Shown: piece after piece, positions 43,720 to 55,700 of the stretch
How positions within the stretch are numbered: position 1 is the first letter of the stretch
How the letters are laid out: each line of letters opens with the position of its first letter
Source: Notolepis coatsorum
Taxonomy: Eukaryota > Chordata > Actinopteri > Aulopiformes > Paralepididae
Assembly (NCBI GenBank): GCA_963971535.1
Contig: OZ020599.1
Location: forward strand, 98,232,356-98,296,355
Direction of reading: 5' to 3'
DNA length: 64,000 bases
Translations under genes and position numbers: made by a program
The notes under the pieces: model-generated
Databases searched by the model: none
Seen by the model: the letters and a program-made list of their open reading frames with translations, nothing else
Told to the model about the DNA's origin: nothing

Positions 43720-46700
43720 TCTACTCTATAGTTGTTAGCTGAAAACACTGCTGGGGCCATAGCCTGAAGCCTTATCTAGAACATGTCCAAAGTCGATAAC
43801 AATATCACAAAGAATTAGTGTTTTACACATCTTTATGTAATGGTATGTTTAGGCGTTTTTCCAAAAAGGAGTGAGAGGAGTCAACACTACCTCAGTCCAC
43901 TCTCCCCCTCGCCCACTAGTCTCTTGTCACATACTGTACATGTACACTACCCCTTCCCTACACATACTGTACATGTACACCACCCCTTCCCTTCACATAC
44001 ACAAACAAACCCTCAACCCCCAGAGGAGCGACGACAACAAATCAGTGCACCTTGCGCTCCGGAGAGAGAGAGGAGCATGTTCATTCGCTTGCGTACAGTG
44101 CGCTTTTACCGCTTCTCAGTCTCAGAAAACCAACTTAAGTAAGATGTCTTTTCAGAATTTCATTGGCTACACAAACGGTCAATCATTTTCAGCGTCAGTG
44201 GTGATTTGTCCGGTCATTGAGAGGCGAAACCGGAGGTGGTCACTTGGCCATTTGGTCTTATAACCCGAGATTGGATGCACGTGATGGGTGTTTCAATCAA
44301 ACGGCGTCCATTTTAGATTTCAACTGATGTGTTGGTTAACCCTTTCACTGCCGCACTACCAAACGGTTGATTGATTGATTGATTGAAAAGTTTATCAACA
44401 GATTGCAGAATGGGTACAGTACAGTACAGCTCAATACATACAATAGACCTATCTCAAACCCTGCCCTCTTTTCTTGATCCTCCAATCACAACTGTCGCTT
44501 ACCTCGGACAAACAAAGTTGGGTGGGTGGGGGCTGTACATTGGAGGTGTGGGGGGGGGGGGGACACTGTACACTGTACATTTGAATACTGACAAAGCCAT
44601 ACTTGGTCATTTACTGTACAACTGGGTTAGGACATTTGTAGGGGCCAGTTTCTAATTGCAGTCTCCCGTAGGTGTTTTTTGAGATTGTTTTTGAAAGTGG
44701 GTAGTGATTCACATTCCTTTACAGCTTTGGGTAGGGTGTTCCACATTGATGTGGCATAATTGCGAAACGTGTTTAGTCCCTTGTTTGAGCCGAATCTGGG
44801 TTTAACATGATTTGTGGAGCTCCCTCTGGTGTTGTGATCGTGGTATTCACTGACCTTTGGGAAGTATTTTGACATGTACATGGGTACCTTGGTCGCGTAG
44901 TGTATCTTGTAGACCAGGCCCATTGCAAGTTGCTGTACTCTGTCGTCTACTCTAAGCCATCCTAGGTTGTCAAAGTGGGCAGGGGTGAGGTGGGTTCTAG
45001 GAGTAAGGTCAAGCAGTAGTCTGACTAGCTTGTTTTGAGATGTTTGTAATTTTGTTTTTTAGTGCCTTTGAGGTGCTTTGGTACCATGAGGTGCAAGCAT
45101 AGTCGTAGTACCCTTGAATGAGTGCTCCTGCTAGAGTCTTCAGGGTATCCTTGTTTACCAGAGAGGAGATCCGGTACAAGAATAGAGTTCGTTGGTTGAC
45201 TTTTTTTTATTACATTGGATGCCATTTTGTCACAGGAAAGATTAGCCTCTAGGATGGAACCCAGGTAGGTAATATCTTCTTTCCTTGTGACAATATTGTC
45301 ACCCACTGTAACCGAGTTAACCCTTTCACTGCGTCAATACACAGGTTAACCCTTTCACTGCCACACAACAGCAGGTTAAGAGACAATAACACAGCGTAAC
45401 GCCGACAGACGGCTGTAAATGTGTTGCGATGTGTTACCTTGTACCAGACCGGCCATCAGGTCGGACACCCTAACGTTGCCCAGCTGTGTGGTGGTCAGGT
45501 CCTGGACCTCCAGGGCCACGGTCTGGTCTGCCCCCTTCAGCTCCACTGTGCAGGCCGCTCCGCTGGCCACCAGCAGCAGCACCGAGGACTGGAGAGACGG
45601 GAGTAATAATAATAATATCACAGTCCAAGTTAGGAAGTGCATCATTCTGAGCAAGTGAAATAATCGTGACACGTAGTCAATCTTATTTTTCCTTAACCCG
45701 TTAAGCTGTAGGGTCCCTCAATTGGGTGCTGAATGAGCCCAGTGAGCGAAATCTGAACACCCGTAATTTTGACATGGTGTTATTCACAGTCAAAGATGCA
45801 AAGAAAAATTATAATTTATATTCTCCTTTGTTTCATTACGATTTACTCAAGCCTAGTAACAGACACAATATTTCTGACAAGCTGAATTATATTGAAACAA
45901 AAAACGCTCTCATCCCCAACCCAGCAAATGTTCCACTTGTATCAATAAACATTTCCAGACCGAAACACGAGATTGAAATGAAGGACACGTTTCCGATCCG
46001 ATCAATGAAATTAATTCCAACATTAAAGATATTATTGAAAAAAAAAAAGGCAACCTTAGTGGCATCTAACTGACGTTGTCAACGTGAGAACAATGCACCC
46101 ACCATGTCCTCCGGGACCATCATGTCCTCCGTGCTCTGGGACAGGGAGCTGCTGAGGTCAGCCGACGAGCCTCCCTCCGTCCCCGGGGCGGGGCTGCCTC
46201 GGAGAACCAGGGTGCTGTTGGGACGCGACGACTCCACGCCCGACTCTGGAGCCACGACACAACACCCAGAAGAGAGGGGGAAATTAAAGGAACACGCCAA
46301 CTTTTTGGGAAATTAGCTTATTTGCCATCTACCCTGGAGTGAGACAAGCAGATACATACCCTTTTCTTCTCTCTCCATGCATTAGGCTTAGGGAACAGCC
46401 GCACCGTTAGCCTAGCTTAGCGTCATTCACTGGAAGTAGGTGTGCCAGTGTAGCCTAGTTCCCAAGTCACGAAAACTTTCCTGTAAACATGTTGTGACCG
46501 TGTATTTACGACAAGGCCGAAAAGATAATTTTCTTTGAAATTTACATTTTCTAAGCAGATATATACTCTGAATTTTCTTTTGCCAAACCACTGCTGGGCG
46601 CAGTGATTTCATCACCTCAAAAGCCCTGTTTTTCTTTACTGGACTTGGGAACTATAGGCTACACTGGCACACCTACTTCCAGTGAATGACGCTAAGCTAG

Positions 46701-49700
46701 GCTAACGGTGCGGCTGTTCCCCTAAGCCTAATGCATGGAGAGAGAAGAAAAGGGTATGTATCTGCTTGTCTCACTCCAGGGTAGATGGCAAATAAGCTAA
46801 TTTCCCAAAACGTTGGCGTGTTCCTTTAACACCAGCTGGTCCGTCTCTAAACAACCAGACTGTTTAAATTCTAAAACTCTTAATTAGGCTGGCAGAATGA
46901 TAACACGTGCCCTGGTGAACGTATGGATCCACAACCCCAACAAGGCCTGTGGATGGAACACCCTGAAACCCCAAACTTAAAAAAAAAAAAAAAAAAAAAA
47001 AGTATTTTAATAAGCACCCGAGTCCATGAGGATGACAAAGTTGTCGCTGGCGTCGCTGTCCACAGAGAGGTGGTCGTCTGGCAGGCTGCCGTCCAAGATG
47101 GCGCTGTCGAAGGAATGCTGGGAAGGGGATTGCTTCATGGACTGGAGGGCGCGCAAGCTGGAAGAAAGGGAAGGGGATGACTCCTCTCTACACGCATACA
47201 CACGGGGAGGGAAAACAACCTTTATTTACAGACTCCACAGTCAAATCATAATATAGCAAACGCAGTATAGGGAGGTGTAGTGGTTACGTCATTGTTGTTT
47301 CCGGCCGGTCCACCTGGCTTTCAAATTGCAATGTATTTCCACAGTGGACACATTTCAAAATCGTCTCGTTTAAAACAAATAAAGCATGAACATTGGCACG
47401 GTGTACCTTTCTGTGTGTATTCATCCACAATCTATAGCTCAACATGAAACAATTCGCAATTAATCATAAAATAATTACGTATAGGCGGCTGGGTGGGCGC
47501 AGCGGTCTAAGCGCTCGTCACCAACGCGTGAGACACCGGTATCGAATCCGGCTGTCAGCGTTGCCACCGGCTTGGGCCGGCCGTCATACTGGCTCAATTG
47601 GCAGAGTCAGCGGGAGGAGAGTCGATGGGGTGGTAATCTGGTCGTTGTAAACAGCGACTCCTACAGGTCGGTCAGGGCACCTGCACAGCAAGGACAGGAG
47701 ATGTCGAGGGTAGTGTGAGCCTCCCACACGTTACACCTCGCCAATGAGATTCCGCGCTGGCAGGTGAAAAGAAGTGACAGCTGACTCTGCATGTATCGGA
47801 GGGGACATGCGATAGATTCTTCAACCCTCCCTACGACCAACCAGTGGGGGGCACATGTGAGCAACGATCAAGACAGGGGAGGGGGGAATTGGCACGACGA
47901 AATTGGGATGGGAGAAAAAACTGAAAAGGGAGAAAAAGTGGATAAAAAAAAATATAATTACGTATAATTTAATTTCAACAAAAAATGCTTAAACAAATAA
48001 TGTTAGTTATAGAAGGGAACGCATTTTGTGCAAACATGGAAGCTTGCCAATGTTCATGATTGAATTATTACAACAGCCGATAATACATTTTCCCAATGAT
48101 AAATCCCCATACGAGTGGACCGCGCGGGAAACTGAAGTGACGTCAGACTACACCTCCCTCTGGTCTTCACACCAACACAGACCATAATGACACGCGGCCA
48201 GCAGCAGCCGCCCGGCGGGAGACAGGAGGAAGGACTCACTTTGCCTGCGGAGTGAACAGCTTACTCATGCCGGAGCCTCGACTCAGCATGCTGAAGGCGT
48301 CCTTGGTGAGGGAGAACGCCCCTTTGGTCAGGTCCAGGGAGGCACTGAGGGCATCTTTGGTGACGTCCCTGGTGACGTTGATGGCACTGGTCAGCTCCCC
48401 CTCCAGGCTAAACGTGGAGGGGTCCCGGGACAGGCGGCCAGAGGAGGAGTGCTGACCGGGGGAGAGGGGAGGCGAGAGGACGTCCTCCTCCCCCTCCCCC
48501 TCCAGCGCCTCCTCCACCGCCTCGCAGGCCTCCTCCACCGCCGCCGCGTCTGGCTCCTCCTGGAACGTGGCGGTGGAGTTGGTGCCGGCCATGCCGTTTC
48601 CTATCCCGCTGTCCAGGAGCCCCGTCGTGTCGGCGTAATGGTGGTGGTGACCGGGGGAGAGGTCGGAGTCTGTCATGCTGGCGCTGTCCGTCTCCGGGGT
48701 CTGGGGCACCTCCTCCTCCGGCTCGGTGGACGCCGGCGGCAGCAGGAGACCCACCTCCACCGTGTCCACGAGGAGAGCCAGACACACGGAGGGAGGAGGA
48801 GGCTCCCTCTCCTGGCCCCGGGCCCGCGTTGCATCCTGCTGCACACCCTGGCCCAGCTCCGCCCCCAGGCGGGCGAGGCCGTCTCTCATGCGGAGCAGAG
48901 CCACGTACTGGTAGTGGTTGAGCCACATCTTAACGGGAGTGATAGCTTGGATCAGGAGGTGGATGGAAGCCGACGGAGCTTCTTCTTCCTCCTGGTGATT
49001 CGCGGCGGGAGGGAGGCGGTCGTCCTCCTGCTTCGCTCCGTCGGGGGGACTGGCGGGGGAGGACGACGGACTGCCGTTGAAGGCGGAGGGTCGGCACAGC
49101 CACATGGAAACGGCGAAGGGCTCCACGAAGGGCTGGGTCCTGCCCTTGGGACCCCTCCGAGCCCCGTCGAAGCCCAGGGTCACGCGGGACAGACTGAAGG
49201 CCCAGACGTCCTGGGACTGAGGTCGCCCCCGCCGCAGCCTCCTCCTCTCCGACAGGGGCTCCTCCACGTCCCGAGCGTGCCGGAGGAAGACGGAGGGCAG
49301 CGGGTGGAAGGCACTCTGGTCTCTGGGGAACGGGCAGTCGGAGGGCGGGGGCCGGAAGAAGGGGCGCGCGGAGAAGCTAGCGCAGGTGCTGCCCAGGTCG
49401 GCGCGGGTGCCGTGGGGGGAGTGGCGGGTGTTGCTCAGGGCCACCTGGGAGACGGTGAGGCAGAGGGACTGGGGACGCTCCGGGTGGTCCAGGATGGACG
49501 AGTCCAGAGGGACGATCAGCTGCCGAGCCAAACAAAATGATCAGGAAAACATCAGTGTATATCCTCACTTTAAAATCTCACGACCAAAAATAACTATTCC
49601 TAACTTTAAACCCCACAACTAGTGGGGCAGCTTAGCTCCAATTTTCAACAGAATTGTACATTTTGTGATAAAAGCACCTCATTTGGTCCACATAGCTTAA

Positions 49701-52700
49701 TATATTTAGAAGAAATCTGGATATTGGGTCACTGCAAATTTGCCCCCTAGTGGCCATGGCAGGCATCAACGTTATTAGATCACTTTTAGGGGGGCAGTAG
49801 CACCATTTCATATCAGCCATTATGAAAAGACAGAGGATAATGTTACCGTTCCAGTGATACCAATGTTATTGTTCTAGTCCAAATAGAACCAGAGATATGC
49901 CATTTTACATATTGAATGTCTCAAGAACTTTGTTTTTTTCAACATGCATTGGTGACATTCATTATGTAAAATGGCATATGTCTAGTTCTATTTGGACTAG
50001 AATAATAATATTGGTATCTCTGGAAAGGTTGGTTTGATGCGACGAGGGCTGTAGATGTGGAAGTGCCCGTTCACTTCAGTGTTAAAAAACGTTGCTATGA
50101 AAAGGACGCTTCCAAGAACCAAAATGGTCAGAACAGCAGAACACGTTGGAATTACAAACTTGTGAGTGCCGGACTCCGCTGTAGTTTTCGTGTTTTGAAA
50201 TACATGGGTGTGAATTAGTCATCAACTTGTTGAAATGTGTTTGTGGTGCGAGGATGGCCGATTGTGCATGTGGTAGTCAATGTGCACAGGTTAGAATGGT
50301 AAATCGTGCATTTATATATCTCTTTTATCTAAAGCGCTTTACAATTTGTTCCTCACGTTTTACCCATTCATTCACACACTGACGGCAGAGGCAACCGGGC
50401 AAGGTGGCAACCTGCTCATCTGGAGCAGTTAGGGGTTAAGTGTCTTGCTGAAGGACACTTCGACACGCTGCCCGGGAGGAGTGGGAATCTAACTGGGAAC
50501 CTCCGGATTACCAGACAACTGCTCTACCTACAGAGTTACTGTCGCCCCAGGTTAAGGCCTCGTCCACACGTATTTTTTAAACTGTAGATTCTTTTGGAGT
50601 TTTTTCCCACACGCAAACTGTGTTTTAGGCCACTGAATCCAGAGCTTTTTGAAAACTCCTGCCAAGGTAAAAATATTTTTTGGAAACTCCAGTTTTCTTT
50701 TAGCATGGATGGGTGAAACCAGAGTATTTTATCTGCATCATGGAGAGACCACGGAGAGACCACAGAGAGCTCCCTGCAGCCTCCATTGTCCAAACACCGT
50801 TGTTAGATGGTAGATGGAACACATACCAGTTTATTGAAGTGGGTTGTTAAGATGGTACAAGCCAGAGCAGATGGAAGTAGCTGTCATGACAGAGGATTTA
50901 TCCTGTGTGTGTGCGTGTGTGTCTGTGGGGATGACAGATTTAGGCCTAGTCCACACATACACCGGCATTTTCTTTTAACCCATTGAAACCGGGAAACACA
51001 TTTGTGTGTATATACAGGCTATATAATGCATTTTTAGCAGGTGTTGTAGTTCTAAAGGGGTTATAGGAAAAACCCTGGATTAAAAAATACTGTGTACGTG
51101 TGGACTAGGCCTAAATCTGTCATCCCTGCACGCACACACACGCACATGCACACGCACACAGGATAAATCCTCTTGTCATGACAGCTACTTCCATCTGCTT
51201 GTACCATCTTGCCAACCCTCTTCAATAAATGTGTTTTGCACCATCTACCATGTGGAACACGTGCCTGTATGTGTTCCAACATGCACCGTCTACCCCGCGT
51301 GTCTGTGCCGGAGGCCCCTGTGGCAGGGTCGACTGTGGGGCTTCTCCAGCGCAGAGGCGTGGGGTCCATGGTGCAAACACATACCCGTTTATTGAAGAGG
51401 GTTGGCAAGATGGTACGAGCAGATGGAAAAAGCCGTCATGACAGAGGCTTTAACCTGCACACGTTGATGATCTGCACAACAGGTAGCGACCCATACTCAT
51501 GGGTCTTAAAATATGCTGTGGACATTTTATTCGTTAAAATAAGTGTGTTAAAGGTAACTCTACATTCCAACAGCCATCACTGATATAGATATAGTCAGTA
51601 ACATGGTATAGCTTCCCAATCTATCTAATCAAGAGAGGGAACCCTAGATATTCTTGACTTATTAAATCTTGCCAACCTCAAATTTGTTTACTGCACGGTA
51701 TATTATTTTACTTGTTTCAAGGACATATTTGCTCACAACTAGCTTCTATTTCCATTTGTCAGCAGTGTGGAGTTCTCTCTCCCGATTGGATAAAATGGGA
51801 ACGGGACACCAGCACATTTATTTTCTACTGCAGAGCGGAGGGACTGGGAGACCCATGTTGCTGACCACACACTCTATACCAGCGATGGCTGTCGGAGTGT
51901 AGAGCTATTATTTTAACAAAGAAAATACCACTTACAGCACCTTAAATGGACCCCATTCAATGTTTAACGTATATAAATAAATGGTTGACATTTCTTTGAT
52001 ATATTTATTATTTCATGACCTTTCCTAATTTAATGAGGACAAAATGGGTAAACTTCAATGTCCTATACAAACTTTGTACACATCAGTGTTCCTTGGGGTC
52101 AATTTGACCCCAGGCTTTTTTAACTGTATATAACATTAACATTTACACACATTTGTTTTGATTGTCTTCTAGGCCGATCCCTCTGCTTTAGGGCCCTAAT
52201 CGAACATACCATACCTGCAGTGTGAGAACCACTCATAGTTCACATGGGGGAGGGGAGAAAGCTATTTCCTGTGAAATGGGGAGGGGGTGAATATAACCCA
52301 CATTGAGAAAACCGATATTTCCAGCAACATGGGGACATTTGGTCCCCGTGACAACATTGGTAGTTTACCAATAAACGGAGGGTGGCGCAAACATATAAAA
52401 GCTTGCATACTGTAGCAGCCTTCTAAACCGTGAAGTTTTGTCACAGCTCTTTGACGGTTGATTGAAAAGTTTATTAACAGATTGCAGAATGGGTACAATA
52501 CAGTACAGTACGGCTCAATACAAAACAAACTGCTAAGAGGATGGGGGACCCTGATGTAAACAAGACGAAAGTCTTTCTCTGGTCTGCATCCCCTTAACAA
52601 TTGTATGTTTTGAGCTGTACTGTACTGTACCCATTCTGCAATCTGTTAATAAACTTTTCAATCAATCAATCAAAACCAGAAAAAGACTTTCGTCTTGTTT

Positions 52701-55700
52701 ACATCGGGGTCCCCCATTTTGGTGAAAGTGACATAGAAGAGACTGTGTCTGAGACAGAGGATAATGTTGAGGAGGACCCCGATTATGAGGCGTCCTCCTC
52801 TGATGAGAATGAGACCCCTAGCGCAGATGCTCCTGTTTTTTTTTGTATCCACTTTTTCTCCTCCTTTTTCTGTGTTTTTCTCCCATCCCAATTTCCTCTC
52901 GTGCCAATTCTCCCTCCCCTGTCTTGATCGTTGCTCGCATGTGCCCCCCACTGGCCGGTCGTAGGGAGGGTTGATAGATACTATCGCATGTCCCCTCCGA
53001 TACAAGCGGAGTCAGCCAGCCACTTCTTTTCACCTGCCAGCGCGGACTCTCATTGGCGAGGTGTAACGTGTGGGAGGCTCACACTACCCTCACTATCTCC
53101 CTTCCTTGCTGTGCAGGCGCCCTGACCGACCAGTAGGAGTCGCTGTTTACAACAATCAGATTATCACCCACTGGCTTCCCTCCCGCTGACCAGTATGACG
53201 GCCGGATTCGATACCAGTGTATCTCGCGTTGGTGACGAGCGCAATGTCCGCTGCGCCACCCAGCCGCCATCACAGATGCTCCTGTTATCTCTTAACACTA
53301 CACCATATTTGGCGGAGCTGAGCGATCATGGAGTAGACGTGTTTCACATGAGCTCCCTTCTACCATGCAGAATATACGTTTCTCCCCATTAGTCTTTATT
53401 TTATTTTTATTTGTTTTTTGTCTGCTTGCTAAGTCGTCGTGTTCCAATACTGTCGTCGACTTTTTTAGACTTTCTGCGATGTCGGTGGTGGAAACCAGAT
53501 CCATGAGCGCCCCAACCAGCAAACCACCACCGGGCCAGGCCGCACCATCGCCCGGTGTCGGTGAGATAAGCGAAGCTGTGCTCTTGGTCATGACCAAGCT
53601 ACATGCAGAGTCTGAGACACGCTCCGCTGAAGCACAAAAGAAAGTGCTGGCGGATTTTTGTGTCAACCTTCATCGAGAGATATCAGAGGAAATAAGGCTG
53701 GCGCTCGTCCCGCTGATAGACAAGATGGAGTCGCTGCACGCTGTCTCCTCGGCTAATGCTATCGAGCTAGCTGCGCTAACGACGGAGGTATCATTACAGG
53801 GCGAGAAGATGGTGGATCTCGAGTCCTCCCTGCTGGCTAGGCAGGCTGAAGTTACCAAACTACAGTCGGTAATTGAGGAAATACAGTCCCTGTAGCGTCT
53901 CTCCCGGGAGAGACGCTACAACATCAGGATTGTTGGAGTACCGGAGGGCAGCGGGGAAGGCCGTCTCTCTGAGACCATGCCGGAATTGCTGCAAAAAATA
54001 CTGGGAAATCAGGCTTCAGCAGGGGGAACTCATCATGCGGTCGGCTCGTGCCAGAAGGGGTAATCCGAGGCTTGGCGATCACAAAGTGGCCATTTTCGAA
54101 GACTTTACACCGGAGGTTCAAGCACAGAGAGGCGAATACAAATTGGTCTTGTCCAGGCTATGGAAACTAGGCCTGAGGCCCACGCTATTCGCTCCCGCGA
54201 AATTATCTGTGTTGGATAAGGTCGATGGTCGGCGTTCATTTTGGTCGTTGGATAAAGCGAAGGAATATCTCGAGGGGATACCCGAGAATGTAGCTTGATA
54301 ACTATATCGGGTGAGTGACGTGGCGATGTGGGCCTGAATACATTGTTAGGGCCGGCTATTCACAAACACTTGCTGTCATGCCCAGACATGCTAACTGCCC
54401 ACTGCCCATCCAACTAGCGGGGCTTCCCAATGACTTCTGTTACTTGCTAAAGCTGACCTCATGGTCGTACTTGTGTATCGCCTCTTTGGAAGCTAACGAG
54501 CTAGCTGAACAATGTACATAATAGACTAACGTGCTATCCGGATTCATCACTAGCTTACGCGCTAGCCTCGGGCTAGCTAGCGGGCTGCGTCTATCGTCTG
54601 CGCTGAGACATTCGAGACCCGTTAATATTTACGCACTTTGGTTGTTGTTGCTGTTTAAGTGTAATCGGCTCGCACAATTCAATGGTGATCGGGTCCTTAA
54701 CTAACTTCTTGTATGCTGTTATTTTTATATCCAGGCTGTTTTGAGCTTTGGGCTCCGGTAGGAGAAGATCGGTTGAATATATATAAACAAGATATGATAA
54801 CAGGTTGTGTCAGGTATTGCTTTTTACCATCCCCGGGTTAATGAATGTGTTTAATTCTATTCTTACATAGGTTATGTCATTCCAGCCATGATGCCTGATC
54901 AGAGGGGAACTTACAGGTGTGCACTTTGACCATAACCCCCTTTTCCCCTTCCTCTTATTATCGTTGTTTAAATGACATTTGTTTGCACAATTTACCTGGA
55001 ACCCGATCCTACCTTAGACTATCTGCTGGTATGCTCTAATTTAATTTTGTTTTGAATTTTCCTTTATCATTTGTGCTATAACATTGCGACGTTGATGCGC
55101 AGACTCCGAAATAGATGGTTGCAGGATTGATGTTGAGTTGTTATATAATAATGACTATTTTTTTTCTCCATTATAGTTATCTCATGTTAGGGCCAAGGCT
55201 CACGGTGGTTTTCGACCGATATCTTTATTGAAACAATATATGATAACAGGTTGTGTCAGGTATTGCCTATTACCATCCCCGGATTAATGAATGTGTTTAA
55301 TTCTATTCTTACATAGGTTATGTCATTTCAGCCGTTGTGCCTGATCAGAGGGACTGTTACAGGTGTGCACTTTGACCATAACCCCCTTTTTTCCCTTTCT
55401 TATTATTGTCGTTGTTTAAATGACATCTGTTTGCACAATTTTGCACAATTTACCTGTGACCCGATCCTGCCTTAGACTATCGGCTGGTATGCTTTAATTT
55501 AATTTTGTTTTGAATTTTCCTTTATCCATTTGTGCTATAACATTGCGACGTTGAAGCGCAGACTCGGAAATAGATGGTTGCAGGTGTGATGTTGAGTTAT
55601 TATATAATAATGGCTATTTTTTCCATTATGGTTCTCTCATGTTAGGGCCAAGGCTCAGGTGGTTTTCGACCGATATCTTTATTGAATTTTATTTTTATTA

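Noticed and set aside
43548..43760. Poly-serine open frame
   Set aside because: Read-through of the (CTA)n LINE tail microsatellite on the opposite strand.
44627..45306. Possible host gene on minus ([18 protein letters not shown] frame)
   Set aside because: The residues fit the C-terminal region of jockey/CR1-Rex type LINEs, and the DNA ends in the tail repeat shared by other insertions.
48449..49540. 363-codon open frame on the plus strand opposite the large BLTP3A exon, plus other long frames there
   Set aside because: High GC content of the real exon suppresses stops in the other frames. The residues are low-complexity Gly/Arg/Val with no family likeness, and the minus-strand frame is phase-locked with its neighbour exons.
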